Shown piece by piece: positions 9,596 to 17,742 of a stretch of DNA of 64,000 bases. The notes beneath the pieces are model-generated. The model was not told the DNA's origin and made no database searches. It was given only the letters and a program-made list of their open reading frames with translations. Positions within the stretch are counted from its first letter, which is position 1; each line of letters begins with the position of its first letter. The stretch covers positions 124,001-188,000 of the forward strand of contig NZ_LT607751.1 in assembly GCF_900090305.1 (NCBI RefSeq), read 5' to 3'. This stretch comes from Micromonospora siamensis (GTDB lineage: Bacteria; Actinomycetota; Actinomycetes; Mycobacteriales; Micromonosporaceae). A program made the translations under genes and the position numbers.

Positions 9596-10981
9596 TCAGC
9601 CGAGTTCCCCGGCCAGCCGGGCGGTGTTCACCGGCCCCTCCTGTCCGCGCTGTTCGGCGTACGTCACCACCAGGCCGACCTGCTGCACCAGGTAGGCCGG
9701 CACGGAGAGCAGGGCGGCGACGACCAGCGCCACGAACAGCCCGGCCGCCGTGGCGGGCGAGGCGAACGGGTCCGGGCCGGCCGCCGACGTGGCGATGTTC
9801 TCCACCACCGAGGTGACGACGCTGAAGAGGATCACCACCACACCCACCAGGCTGATCCGGCCGAGCACCATGCCCAGCCGGTCGTGGAACATCCGGAACG
9901 ACCGGCCGATCGGATTCTCCCGCTCGTAGAGGTAGATCGGGGTGACCAGGCTCAGCGCGAAGGCGAGGTAGATGCCGGGCAGGAAGCAGAAGCAGAAGCC
10001 GACCGCCATCAGCAGGCCGGCCAGCAGGGTCCAACCCCAGAGGCCGAGCGCCCGCCGGAAGCCGTAGCGCAGCGCGCCGCCGACGGTCACCGCCTCACCC
10101 AGCGCCTGCCGGGTCACCGCCCAGCTGCCGGCGGCCCAGCCGGCCGCCTGCAACAGGCCGAAGAGCAGGCTGCCCAGGCCGATGACCGCCCCGAAGAGGG
10201 CGAGGTCGGTGAAGAAGCCGTCCGGCAGCGGGACCTGGCCGTCGGCGGACGGCGCCGTCGCCGTCGCCAGCCCGTCGGTCGGGAGCAGCACCAGCGAGAG
10301 TACGGAGATCGCCAGCGCCGGCACGCCCTGGGTCACCAGCAGCACCAGCGTCAGCACGCGCCAACTGCGCCGCAGCGCGGCGAGGCCCCGGTTCCACCAG
10401 CCCTCCAGGCCCCCGTTTGGCGGGTTGACCAGCGGGTCCTGCGGGTCCCAGGCGGCGCCGCCCGGCCAACCGGGCCCGTACGGCGGCACGGCCCCGCGCA
10501 GCGGGTCGCCGTACGGCTGGCCCGGCGGGTAGGCGCCATACGGCTGGCCACCGTAGGGCTGGCCCGATGGGTAGGCGCCATACGGCTGGCCGCCGTGCGG
10601 CTGGCCGCCATACGGCTGGCCCCCGTGCGGCTGGCCGCCGTGCGGCTGGTCCGGCGGGTAGACGCCGTAGGGCTGGCCCGGCGGGTAGACGCCGTAGGGC
10701 TGGCCCGGCGGCTGGCCCTGGTAGGGCGGGTAGCCGGGCGGGAATCCGCTGGGCGCCGACGGGTTCCCCGGCAGCACGCCGGTCGGCGGGAACACGGTCG
10801 GCTGCGGCGCGGTGGGCTGCGGCGCGGTCGGCTGCGGCGCGGTCGGGTCGACGGGCAGGGGCGCGGTCGGATCCGCCGGCAGGGGCGCGGTCGGATCGGG
10901 CCGTCCCGCCACCCCGTCAGTCGGCCGAGCGGCGTCGTCCGGCTCGCCGGGTACGGCTCCGGGTGGGGGCTGGTCGGACAT
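9596..10981 (-). CDS. integral membrane protein with a Pro/Gly/Tyr-rich N-terminal repeat region
   Basis: The 461-residue protein splits in two. Residues 1-175 are disordered and repetitive: first PTAPQP units, then about a dozen PGQPYG/PHGGQPYG units. Residues 200-450 hold about six hydrophobic helices, including a Cys/Phe-rich segment (VGFCFCFLPGIYLAFALSLV). The pattern resembles the GDPD-type membrane domain or DUF7847-like proteins of actinobacteria, where a Pro-rich cytoplasmic tail precedes a helical bundle. ATG 10981 is preceded by GAGGCTCC, a modest ribosome-binding site. Function unknown. Confidence 0.8.
   Translation of the reverse strand: MSDQPPPGAVPGEPDDAARPTDGVAGRPDPTAPLPADPTAPLPVDPTAPQPTAPQPTAPQPTVFPPTGVLPGNPSAPSGFPPGYPPYQGQPPGQPYGVYPPGQPYGVYPPDQPHGGQPHGGQPYGGQPHGGQPYGAYPSGQPYGGQPYGAYPPGQPYGDPLRGAVPPYGPGWPGGAAWDPQDPLVNPPNGGLEGWWNRGLAALRRSWRVLTLVLLVTQGVPALAISVLSLVLLPTDGLATATAPSADGQVPLPDGFFTDLALFGAVIGLGSLLFGLLQAAGWAAGSWAVTRQALGEAVTVGGALRYGFRRALGLWGWTLLAGLLMAVGFCFCFLPGIYLAFALSLVTPIYLYERENPIGRSFRMFHDRLGMVLGRISLVGVVVILFSVVTSVVENIATSAAGPDPFASPATAAGLFVALVVAALLSVPAYLVQQVGLVVTYAEQRGQEGPVNTARLAGELG
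10490..10735 (-). repeat. degenerate tandem repeat encoding PGQPYG-like units
   Basis: Irregular 15-30 base units based on GGCTGGCC(C/G)(C/G)(C/G)GG repeat through this stretch of the membrane-protein gene. The amino-acid pattern (PGQPYG, PHGGQ) is kept while the spacing varies, as expected of a low-complexity coding repeat that expands and contracts by slippage. Confidence 0.7.
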
Positions 10982-11121
10982 GGAGCCTCCTCAGCGGCAT
11001 GGGCTGGAACGGCTCATGATCTTCCCTGGTGCGGCCCCGCCGCGCAGCCCCCGTTCTCCGGCGGCCACGGCGGCGAACCGCCACATCGGCCCGGTGCACC
11101 CCCTGCGGGCGCCGGCCCCGG

Positions 11122-11325
11122 TCAGGCGATGACGCGGACCCGCTCGGCCTGCGGCCCCTTCTGACCCTGGGCGATCTCGAACTCGACCCGCTGGCCGTCG
11201 TCGAGTGCCTTGTAGCCGTCCATCTCGATCGCGGAGAAGTGGACGAACACGTCCTGCCCGCCGTCGACGGCGATGAAGCCGTAGCCCTTTTCGGAGTTGA
11301 ACCACTTCACGGTGCCCTGTGCCAC
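11122..11325 (-). CDS. cold-shock protein, CspA family
   Basis: This 67-residue single cold-shock domain protein binds single-stranded nucleic acid and acts as an RNA chaperone in the cytoplasm. RNP1 (KGYGFIAV) and RNP2 (VFVHFSAI) are intact, and the start is [17 protein letters not shown]. The start is GTG 11325, preceded by GAGGAAG. Actinobacteria carry several such proteins; sequence alone does not say whether this one is cold-induced or constitutive. Confidence 0.96.
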   Translation of the reverse strand: MAQGTVKWFNSEKGYGFIAVDGGQDVFVHFSAIEMDGYKALDDGQRVEFEIAQGQKGPQAERVRVIA

Positions 11326-11549
11326 GGTGCACTTCCTCACTCTGCGCGGCGTTCCACAACCCACGGGACACCGGCCGGGCCGGCGCACCGGGAGCCACCA
11401 TTTCGGCGATCGACGACGGCCGCTGATTCGGTGACCGAAATCGCACGCTACACGAGGAGTGACGACGGCGCACGACCACAAAACTGGGCATACAGGACGG
11501 GCTCCGCCCCTCGACGTATCGTCGACCATCGCTGCGGTATGCATGCGGC
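11326..11549. promoter_or_regulatory. divergent intergenic region between csp and GNAT genes, with a short palindrome
   Basis: This 224-base gap holds the leader of the cold-shock gene and the promoter of the GNAT gene. At 11427-11439 there is a perfect palindrome, TTCGGTGACCGAA, and TTTCGG recurs at 11401. Cold-shock genes often have long structured leaders. I cannot place a confident promoter. Confidence 0.4.
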
Positions 11550-12116
11550 ATGACCCGTACCCCGGCCGTTCCCGGCCCGGACCGGCCTGCACGCGCAGCC
11601 GGCGATCCCGGCGCCCGGCCGGCCACCGTCCGCCGGGTGCGGCCGGCGGACGGCGCGCGGATGCGGGCGCTGCGCCTGGAGATGCTGGCTGACTCCCCGC
11701 TGGCCTTCCTGGAGACGATCGCGGACGCCGCCGCCCGGCCGCACGCCGACTACTGCGCCCGGATCGCCGCGGTCTCGGCGGGCTGCCACACCGCGCAGTT
11801 CGTCGCGGACCCGGGCGGCCGGCTCGTCGGGCACGCCGGCGGCGTCGCCGTGCCGCAGGAGCCCGGCCTGACCGTCGTGTACGCCGTCTACGTCACCCCG
11901 GCCCGCCGGGGCGCCGGCCTGCTCGGTGACCTGGTCGAGGCGGTGGCCGCCTGGTCCCGGTCCTGCGGGCGGCCGGAGCTGATGCTGGAGGTGGTGGTCG
12001 GCAACGACCGCGCCTACCGGGCGTACCAGAAGCTCGGCTTCACCGACACCGGCGTCCGCGTCCCCCACCCCACCGTCCCCGCTCTGCAGGAACTCCAGAT
12101 GCGCCGCCCCGCCTAG
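11550..12116 (+). CDS. GNAT family N-acetyltransferase
   Basis: The 188-residue protein has one GNAT domain. The beta-strand 4 and acetyl-CoA loop read [20 protein letters not shown] (about residues 110-129), and the C-terminal motif is [17 protein letters not shown]. The first 25 residues are Pro/Ala-rich and probably disordered; a start nearer the fold cannot be excluded. Substrate unknown. It is transcribed away from csp and followed by two hairpins. Confidence 0.85.
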   Translation: MTRTPAVPGPDRPARAAGDPGARPATVRRVRPADGARMRALRLEMLADSPLAFLETIADAAARPHADYCARIAAVSAGCHTAQFVADPGGRLVGHAGGVAVPQEPGLTVVYAVYVTPARRGAGLLGDLVEAVAAWSRSCGRPELMLEVVVGNDRAYRAYQKLGFTDTGVRVPHPTVPALQELQMRRPA

Positions 12117-12133
12117 GGCGTTCAGGTGCGTCC

Positions 12134-12153
12134 GTCGTCGCTCCGGCGACGAC
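12134..12153 (+). terminator. terminator hairpin after the GNAT gene
   Basis: GTCGTCGC-TCCG-GCGACGAC is a perfect 8-bp stem closed by a four-base loop, 18 bases past the stop at 12116. Shape and position fit an intrinsic terminator. Confidence 0.7.
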
Positions 12154-12175
12154 AGACCCACCCCCGACGGCACGA

Positions 12176-12226
12176 GTGGAACGCCATGGACGTCAACCGG
12201 TCCCGGTGACCGCCATGACGTTCCAC
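12176..12226. repeat. long-armed intergenic palindrome
   Basis: Arms of about 23-24 bases, GTGGAACGCCATGG... and ...CATGACGTTCCAC, pair with a few mismatches around a 3-4 base loop. It lies between convergent genes (GNAT and paaN). The rest of the 333-base gap (12117-12449) shows no gene. Besides a termination role, it resembles other long palindromes in this window in arm length and placement. Confidence 0.65.
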
Positions 12227-12449
12227 CGAAGCGTCAGGCAGAGCGCCGCTCCGGAAGGGCCGGCCAGATCCACCCGCTCCCGGGGACCCGACGCGAGGCA
12301 GCACCTCGGAAGCCCCACCCCACCCCCGACCCGGTCACCTTCACGACCAGCCGGACCGGAACGGGTTTCCGGGGCAGGCCGCCCCGCGGAAGGATCAAGC
12401 CTGACCGCCTGGAGCGGGGTGGGCTCCCCCGGAAACCCCAACCGCAACC

Positions 12450-14123
12450 TCAGACGTGCCGACGGCTCTGCACGATCCGGAACCGGTTGGAAACGTAAGC
12501 CCCATCGGTCAGCGCCGAGTTCGCCGCGGCGTTGGCCCCGGACCCGTGGAAGTCGGAAAACGCCGCCGACTGGTTGACGAACACCCCGCCGGTCAGGTTC
12601 GCCGACAGGTGCACGCCCGCGTCGATCGCCGCCTTCTCCGCCTCGTCCAGCACCGCCTCGTCGGTGGAGTAGACGCCCGCGGTCAGCGCGCCCTTCTCCC
12701 CCACCGTCTCGCGGAGGATCCGCAGGCTGTGCTCGGTGGAGTCGGTGGCGATGGCGAACGAGATCGGCCCGAACCACTCCCGCGAGTAGGTCGCCGTGTC
12801 GCCGGCGTCCAGCTTGACCACGGTCGGCGTACGCACCACCGCGCCGGGGAAGGCCGGGTGCTCGACGGTCCGCGACTCCAGCACCGGCTCGCCGACCTTG
12901 GTGACCTCGTCGAGCCGTTCCAGCACCCCGTCGTTGACGATCGCGCCGGTCAGCTCGACGCCCCGGGCCGGGTCGGCGGTGAGCTTGCCGACCGCCGCGG
13001 CGATGCCGCCGGCCACCTCGTCGAAGCTCTTGTGCCCCTGGTCGGTGGCGATGCCGTCCCGGGGGATCAGGATGTTCTGCGAGGTGGTGCACATCTGGCC
13101 GCTGTAGAGGGTCAGGGTGAAGCCCAGGTTGCGGCACATCCCGGCGAAGTCGTCGGTGGAGTCGATCACGACCGTGTTCAGGCCGGCCTTCTCGGTGTAG
13201 ACGACGGCCTGCCGGGCGTTGGCCTCCAGCCAGTCGCCGTACTCGGTGGAGCCGGTGAAGTCGACGATCTTGACGGCCGGGTGCAGGGCCAGCGTGGTGG
13301 CGAGCTTCTCGCCCGGCGCCTCGGGGGCGAGCTGCACCAGGTTCGGGTCGAAGCCGGCCTCGGCGAGCACCTGGCGGGCGTACCTCACCGTGATGGCGAG
13401 CGGCAGCACGGCGCGCGGGTGCGGCTTGACCACCACCGGGTTGCCGGTGACCAGGGACGCGAAGAGCCCCGGGTACGAGTTCCAGGTGGGGAAGGTGTTG
13501 CAGCCGATCACCAGGGCCACGCCGCGGGGCACCACGTGGAACGTCTTGGTCATCCGCAGCGGGTCGCCCTTGCCGGCGGCCTTCTCCCAGCCGGCCGTCC
13601 CCGGGTGGCGGGTCATCTCCGCGTACGCGTAGGCGATGGCCTCCAGGGCGCGGTCCAGCGCGTGCGCGCCGCCGGCCTGGAAGGCCATCACGAAGGCCTG
13701 GCCGCTGGTGAACTGGACCGCGTTGGCCAGCTCGAAGATGTTCTTGTGCAGCCGGTCGAGGATCTCCAGGCAGACCCCGGTGCGGGCCTGCGGGCCGGCG
13801 TCCCGCCAGGCCGGCAGGGCGGCGGTCGCGGCGGCCACCAGCTGATCGGCGTCGGCGTGCGGATAGCGGACGTTCAGCTCCAGCCCGAACGGGCTGGCCT
13901 CGGTGGCGACCGTGCCGCCGTCCGTCGGCTGGTCCAGGACGAAATCGCCGTTCAGGTACGCCTCGAAGGCGGCCCTGCCGTCGGCGGCTGCGGTCTCGCC
14001 GTAGACCCTGGGGCTGGGGGACTCCGGGTAGGCGGACCAGTACCCGCGCTCCGTGATCGCGGTCAGCGCACGGTTGAGGGTGTCGGCGTGCCTGTCGTAG
14101 AGGGGGTGCGGGGTCTCCGTCAT
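12450..14123 (-). CDS. paaN: phenylacetic acid degradation protein PaaN (aldehyde dehydrogenase family)
   Basis: The 557-residue product is a monofunctional aldehyde dehydrogenase of the PaaN type. It resembles the oxidising half of PaaZ but lacks the hydratase domain. The ALDH core carries PRGVALVIGCNTFPTWNSYP (cofactor and Asn region), FTGSTEYGDWLE and the Cys region YSGQMCTTSQNILIP with nucleophilic Cys. In phenylacetate catabolism it would oxidise the ring-opened semialdehyde. No other paa gene is in the window, so the pathway link rests on family membership. MTETPH at 14123 is chosen; an ATG four codons upstream (14135) is possible. Confidence 0.88.
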   Translation of the reverse strand: MTETPHPLYDRHADTLNRALTAITERGYWSAYPESPSPRVYGETAAADGRAAFEAYLNGDFVLDQPTDGGTVATEASPFGLELNVRYPHADADQLVAAATAALPAWRDAGPQARTGVCLEILDRLHKNIFELANAVQFTSGQAFVMAFQAGGAHALDRALEAIAYAYAEMTRHPGTAGWEKAAGKGDPLRMTKTFHVVPRGVALVIGCNTFPTWNSYPGLFASLVTGNPVVVKPHPRAVLPLAITVRYARQVLAEAGFDPNLVQLAPEAPGEKLATTLALHPAVKIVDFTGSTEYGDWLEANARQAVVYTEKAGLNTVVIDSTDDFAGMCRNLGFTLTLYSGQMCTTSQNILIPRDGIATDQGHKSFDEVAGGIAAAVGKLTADPARGVELTGAIVNDGVLERLDEVTKVGEPVLESRTVEHPAFPGAVVRTPTVVKLDAGDTATYSREWFGPISFAIATDSTEHSLRILRETVGEKGALTAGVYSTDEAVLDEAEKAAIDAGVHLSANLTGGVFVNQSAAFSDFHGSGANAAANSALTDGAYVSNRFRIVQSRRHV

Positions 14124-14202
14124 GCCCGCCATCATGCAACAGAAGGGGTCAGGATCAGTAGAGCCCTGTCACAGGTCGGATCGACGGCAGCCCGGGAAAC
14201 GA

Positions 14203-14236
14203 CGAAGGGGCCGGCGGATTTCCGCCGGCCCCTTCG
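14203..14236. terminator. perfect 16-bp hairpin in the paaN-thrC gap
   Basis: CGAAGGGGCCGGCGGA (14203-14218), a TT loop and the exact complement (14221-14236) make a 16-bp perfect stem. It lies 300 bases beyond the thrC stop and 80 bases upstream of paaN, so it isolates paaN from read-through. Confidence 0.8.
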
Positions 14237-14463
14237 GAGGTTGGTCGGGAGGGACGATCGCACAACGCCTCCGGCGTTGGGTCGTAAGAACTTCAAAAGT
14301 CTCCGGCGAAACGCCCTCCCGCACGGAGCATCTTGCGCCGCCCGAATCCTGCCGTCAAGTCCTTGTCGGCGACTTTTTCGGCACTGACAGCAAATCCCCG
14401 GTTACCCACCGGTTCTCCCCCATCCCCCGCCCGGGCGATCCGCCCCTCCCCCGCCCAGCCGAG

Positions 14464-14522
14464 TCGACCAAGGAGTTCGCGTCAGGAAACGACCCTCCCG
14501 GCGACGCAAACTCCTTGATCGA
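14464..14522. repeat. long-armed intergenic palindrome just after thrC
   Basis: The arms at 14464-14483 (TCGACCAAGGAGTTCGCGTC) and 14503-14522 pair at 18 of 20 positions around a 19-base loop. The element is 14 bases past the thrC stop and could act as its terminator. Nothing gene-like is seen in the rest of the gap 14124-14536. Confidence 0.65.
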
Positions 14523-14536
14523 CGAAGGGACAGCGG

Positions 14537-15823
14537 TCAGGAGAGGAGGCCGGCGTCGCGGGCGGCGCGCAGCGACGGCTTGATGCGGTGGGTGGGGCCG
14601 ACCTGGGTCGCCACCGCGTCGAGGGTCTTCAGGCCCTCGCCGGTGTTGAAGACGACCGTCTCCTTCGCGGGGTCGAGGCGGCCGGACTCGACGAGCTTGC
14701 GCAGCACGGCCACGGTGACGCCGCCGGCGGTCTCGGCGAAGACGCCGGTGGTACGGGCCAGCAGGCGGATGCCCGCCCGGATCTCCTCGTCGTCGGCGTA
14801 CTCCATCCAGCCGCCGGTGCGGCGGACCGCCTCCAGGGCGTAGAGGCCGGCGGCCGGGTCGCCGATGTTCAGCGACTTGGCGATGCCGGTCGGCTTGACC
14901 GGGGTGATGCTGTCGGTGTCGGCGTGCAGGGCGGCGGCGATCGGGTTGCAGCCGGCCGACTGGGCGCCGAACACCGTCCAGCCGTCGGCCGGGGCCTCGA
15001 CCAGGCCGATCTCGACCAGCTCGGAGAACGCCTTGTCGATCTTGGTGAGCAGCTCGCCGCTGGCCATCGGGATCACCACCTGGGCGGGGATCCGCCAGCC
15101 GAGCTGCTCGGCCACCTCGTACCCGAGGGTCTTGGAACCCTCGGCGTAGTAGGGCCGGACGTTGACGTTGACGAAAGCGGTGTCCTCGAACTCGTCGGTC
15201 TCCACCAGCTCCCCGCAGAGCCGGTTCACGTCGTCGTACGAGCCGTCGACGGCGACCAGCTCGCCGCCGTAGACGGCGGTGGTGACCACCTTGCCCTGCT
15301 CCAGGTCGGAGGGGATGAACACCACCGAGGGCACCCCGGCCCGGGCGCCGTGCGCGGCCACCGAGTTGGCCAGGTTGCCGGTGGAGGCGCAGGCGAAGCG
15401 GGTGAAGCCGAGCGCCCGGGCGGCGGTCAGCGCGACCGAGACGACCCGGTCCTTGAAGGAGTGGGTGGGGTTGGCGCTGTCGTCCTTGACCCAGAGCGGC
15501 GCGGTGAGGCCCAGCTCGGCGGCGAGGTGCGGGGCGGCCACCAGCGGGGTGAGCCCCGGGTCCAGGGTGACCCGGGTGGCCGGGTCCTGACCGGCGGGGA
15601 GCAGGGCCGCGTACCGCCAGATGTTGGCCGGGCCGGCCTCGATCTGCTCCCGGGTGACGGTGGCCAGCGCGGCGGTGTCGTAGTCGACCTCGAGCGGCCC
15701 GAAACACTCGTAGCAGGCGTGCTGCGCGGCGAGCGGGTAGCGGGCGGAGCAGGCGCGGCAGACCAGGGCGCGGGCGGGGCTGGCCGTGGTGTCGATGCCG
15801 GTGGCGGGAAGGGTCGACGTCAT
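14537..15823 (-). CDS. thrC: threonine synthase (zinc-ribbon type, PLP-dependent)
   Basis: The 428-residue PLP enzyme belongs to the threonine synthase family, which converts O-phosphohomoserine to threonine. The N-terminus has a Cys4 zinc-ribbon-like pair (VCRACSARY ... ACYECFGPLEVDYD, residues 21-49). The PLP lysine lies in NPTHSFKDRVVS. The glycine-rich phosphate region and SGELLTKIDKAF follow. The start is ATG 15823 with AGAGGA upstream. Many actinobacteria have a shorter threonine synthase in the hom-thrC-thrB cluster; this one stands alone with a SAM-I riboswitch, so it may be a paralogue with a methionine-linked role. That last point is inference. Confidence 0.9.
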   Translation of the reverse strand: MTSTLPATGIDTTASPARALVCRACSARYPLAAQHACYECFGPLEVDYDTAALATVTREQIEAGPANIWRYAALLPAGQDPATRVTLDPGLTPLVAAPHLAAELGLTAPLWVKDDSANPTHSFKDRVVSVALTAARALGFTRFACASTGNLANSVAAHGARAGVPSVVFIPSDLEQGKVVTTAVYGGELVAVDGSYDDVNRLCGELVETDEFEDTAFVNVNVRPYYAEGSKTLGYEVAEQLGWRIPAQVVIPMASGELLTKIDKAFSELVEIGLVEAPADGWTVFGAQSAGCNPIAAALHADTDSITPVKPTGIAKSLNIGDPAAGLYALEAVRRTGGWMEYADDEEIRAGIRLLARTTGVFAETAGGVTVAVLRKLVESGRLDPAKETVVFNTGEGLKTLDAVATQVGPTHRIKPSLRAARDAGLLS

Positions 15824-15834
15824 GTCGAGGGTCC

Positions 15835-15967
15835 TCTCATCTTTCCCCGCGTCGCACCCTGCGGCGGGGACGGAATTGGCACCTGCCCCGTCGCGCTCTG
15901 CGTCGAGTCGCACGGGGTGGTTGCCGGGGCGTCGTCGGGCCGTATCCCTCAGCCCCTCTGGATGAGG
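15835..15967 (-). ncRNA. SAM-I (S-box) riboswitch in the thrC leader
   Basis: Read on the minus strand, the leader carries the conserved S-box pieces in order: CCTCATC (P1 5' strand), AGAGGGG, AGGGAT..GGCCCGA (P2), CCCCGGCAACC, a P3 stem ACCCCGT/ACGGGG, GGTGCCAATTCC, a P4 stem TCCCCGC/GCGGGGA, and AAAGATGAGAGGA (P1 3' strand). These are the SAM-binding core residues of the S-box family. P1 closes only about 10 bases before ATG 15823, and its 3' strand overlaps the Shine-Dalgarno AGAGGA. The sequence therefore suggests control of translation initiation: SAM bound, P1 formed, ribosome site hidden. Confidence 0.94.
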
Positions 15968-16046
15968 TATGCAGTTGTGCCGCCGAGTCTAGGCAGGCCC
16001 GCGCCGTACGCCCACCCGCCGTCCCACGGTGTGAACCGCCGCCGGG

Positions 16047-17039
16047 TCAGCGGGCGACCACGGCCACCGGGTCGGTGACGGCGGTCCGGTCGGTCACCGC
16101 CGTACCGGCCGGTGCGGCGTGGCTGCGGGTCGCCACGGGTACGACCGCCGGGCGGGTACGGGTGACCAGGTTCGCGGCGACCAGCGCGGCGATGGTGAGC
16201 CCCGCGCCGGCCAGCTCCACCACGCCGGGCCGGTAGCCGCGGGCGATCTGCACGGCGAAGGTGACCACCGGGACCAGGTTCATGAACAGGGCGGCGTTGG
16301 CGGCGCCGAGCCGGCGTACCCCGGTGTTCCAGGCCAGCACCGCGATCACCGAGCCGGCCAGCACGGCGTACGCCAGCTGCGGGGCGACCGCGACGAGGTC
16401 GGCGGCGGCCGGCGCGTGCTGCCAACCGACCAGGTCGGCGGCGACGCTGACGGCGAGCATGGCGGCGGTGCCGGTGAGCGCGGTCAGCGTGGTGTAGCGC
16501 AGCGGCGACCACTGCGCGAACCGGCCGGCGCCGTGTGTGTAGACCGCCCACCCGATCACGCCGAGGAGCATCATCAGCCCGCCGACGCCGAACTGGCCGA
16601 GCCCGTCGAGCCGGCCACGGGTGATCACCAGGCCCACCCCGACCAGGGCGACCAGGGAGAGCGCGAGCAGCGCCGGCCGGGGGCGTACCCCGTCGCGGGC
16701 CCACCGGACCAGCTGGGTGAGCAGCGGACTGGTCGCCACGAAGAGCGCGACCTGCTGCGGGGCGGCGTAGCCGAGGGCCAGGTTGGCCAGCACGTTGAAC
16801 CCGGCGAAGCCGACGATGCCCAGCGTGACGACCTCCCCGAGCCGACCGTCGGCACGCAGCCCGGCGCGCCCCTCGCGGAGCAGCAGCAGGACGACGAAGA
16901 CGGCGGTGGCGGGGGCGTAGCGGGCCACGCTCAGGTTGAGCGCGTCGACCCGGGACAGCGCGCTGGCCAGTACGGGGAAGGTGGCCCCCCAGCCGAGCAC
17001 GGCGATCAGCGGGAAGATGGCGGCGGGACGGGATCGCAT
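16047..17039 (-). CDS. EamA/DMT family transporter
   Basis: The 330-residue membrane protein has ten hydrophobic helices in two five-helix halves, the 2xEamA plan of drug/metabolite and amino-acid exporters. The first helix reads IFPLIAVLGWGATFPVLASA. The second repeat contains GAANAALFMNLVPVVTFAVQ, a typical EamA motif. The last 45 residues are a Thr/Val/Ala-rich tail. ATG 17039 has AGGAG 6 bases upstream. It is divergent from an ArsR-type regulator, and a shared palindrome lies just upstream of its start, so expression is probably controlled by that repressor. The exported compound is unknown. Confidence 0.88.
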   Translation of the reverse strand: MRSRPAAIFPLIAVLGWGATFPVLASALSRVDALNLSVARYAPATAVFVVLLLLREGRAGLRADGRLGEVVTLGIVGFAGFNVLANLALGYAAPQQVALFVATSPLLTQLVRWARDGVRPRPALLALSLVALVGVGLVITRGRLDGLGQFGVGGLMMLLGVIGWAVYTHGAGRFAQWSPLRYTTLTALTGTAAMLAVSVAADLVGWQHAPAAADLVAVAPQLAYAVLAGSVIAVLAWNTGVRRLGAANAALFMNLVPVVTFAVQIARGYRPGVVELAGAGLTIAALVAANLVTRTRPAVVPVATRSHAAPAGTAVTDRTAVTDPVAVVAR

Positions 17040-17051
17040 CGCGGCTCCTAT

Positions 17052-17069
17052 GTTCGAGTTTCATCGAAC
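17052..17069. promoter_or_regulatory. palindromic operator A (GTTCGA-N6-TCGAAC)
   Basis: GTTCGA and TCGAAC form a perfect 6-6-6 inverted repeat 12 bases upstream of the EamA transporter start. The same element occurs again at 17093-17112. The most likely ligand is the ArsR-type protein encoded next door; this is inferred from position and identity of the two copies. Confidence 0.8.
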
Positions 17070-17092
17070 CAACCGCACCGACCCTAGGAGCT

Positions 17093-17112
17093 TGTTCGAC
17101 GGATGTCGAACA
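17093..17112. promoter_or_regulatory. palindromic operator B (TGTTCGA-N6-TCGAACA)
   Basis: This is a perfect 7-6-7 inverted repeat with the same core as operator A. The two centres are 42 bases apart, close to four helical turns, so dimers bound at both would lie on one face of the DNA. It overlaps the likely -35 of the regulator gene, as expected for autorepression. Confidence 0.82.
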
Positions 17113-17123
17113 TCGGTTACCAT
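17095..17123 (+). promoter_or_regulatory. putative promoter of the ArsR gene, giving a leaderless transcript
   Basis: TTCGAC (17095-17100), a 17-base spacer and TACCAT (17118-17123) resemble a housekeeping promoter. A start 7 bases on would coincide with the A of ATG 17130, and no Shine-Dalgarno is present. The mRNA is therefore predicted to be leaderless, which is common in actinobacteria. Confidence 0.45.
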
Positions 17124-17129
17124 GCTCAC

Positions 17130-17447
17130 ATGGAGCTGCACGAGCCCGAACTGAGAGACGTGCCGGTGACCGCCGTGCTCGCCGCCCTCGCCGACGACGT
17201 CCGGCTCCGGATCGTGCGGACCCTCGCCGAGGACGGCGAACGGGTCTGCGGCACCTTCGAACTGGGCGTCTCCAAGGCCACCCGCAGCCACCACTTCAAG
17301 GTGCTGCGCGAGGCGGGGCTGACCCGCACCCGGGTCGCGGGCACCAGCCGGCACGTCCGGCTGCGCCGCGACGAGATCGACCGCCACTACCCCGGCCTGC
17401 TCGACGCCGTCCTCCCCGACCGCGAGCCCACCAATCGGGCGGGCTGA
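17130..17447 (+). CDS. ArsR-family winged-helix transcriptional regulator
   Basis: The 105-residue DNA-binding protein is built around one winged helix: LAALADDVRLRIVRTLAEDG, then the recognition helix region SKATRSHHFKVLREAGL and a short wing with TRVAGTSRHVRLRR. No Cys pair of a metal sensor is present in the helix (one Cys, VCGTFELG), so a metal-responsive role is not indicated. An in-frame ATG at 17103 falls inside operator B, so MELHEP at 17130 is preferred. It is divergent from the EamA transporter and probably represses both genes through the two palindromes. Confidence 0.9.
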   Translation: MELHEPELRDVPVTAVLAALADDVRLRIVRTLAEDGERVCGTFELGVSKATRSHHFKVLREAGLTRTRVAGTSRHVRLRRDEIDRHYPGLLDAVLPDREPTNRAG

Positions 17448-17524
17448 GAACGCCTGCGCCCCGCTCCTCTCCCGTTAGCCCTGGAACGCCTTGCTCCGGA
17501 CTCTCGAAGGGCCGAACTGACAAC

Positions 17525-17656
17525 ATGGCGCGCCTCGGCGACCCGACCAGTGCTGAGACCTTCGCGTGGTCGACACAGATGTCGGAAGGAGGGGCACCTG
17601 CCCTATTCGCCGATGTCAGGTCAACGACTCGCCGCGCACACGAGGCAGCACCATGA
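17525..17656 (+). CDS. possible small ORF (43 aa), low support
   Basis: ATG 17525 opens a 43-residue frame (MARLGDPTSAETFAWSTQMS...) ending in a TGA that overlaps the ATG of another tiny frame at 17653 as ATGA. There is no good Shine-Dalgarno and no recognised domain. It is listed because the stop-start overlap repeats twice downstream; it may equally be a gene remnant. The preceding 17448-17524 shows nothing. Confidence 0.2.
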   Translation: MARLGDPTSAETFAWSTQMSEGGAPALFADVRSTTRRAHEAAP

Positions 17657-17742
17657 CGACAGTCTCCGATAGTGTCCGGTCGGACACAGAACGAGGCGGC
17701 CTCACGTCGCCATCTGGGAGGCGAGAAGGGGCGCGGTTATGA
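17653..17742 (+). CDS. possible leader-like mini-ORF (29 aa), low support
   Basis: ATG 17653 opens a 29-residue polar frame (MTTVSDSVRSDTERGGLTSP...) whose TGA overlaps ATG 17739 of the next gene as ATGA. If translated, it would couple ribosomes into that gene. Upstream Shine-Dalgarno support is absent. Confidence 0.2.
   Translation: MTTVSDSVRSDTERGGLTSPSGRREGARL

Noticed and set aside
10490..10735. Possible CRISPR-like or minisatellite array
   Set aside because: Units vary in length, keep the reading frame and encode PGQPYG repeats inside a membrane-protein gene, so this is a coding low-complexity repeat. No spacer-repeat pattern is present anywhere in the window.
17103..17130. ATG 17103 as start of the ArsR gene
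   Set aside because: It lies inside operator B and upstream of the predicted transcript start; the conserved fold begins after 17130.
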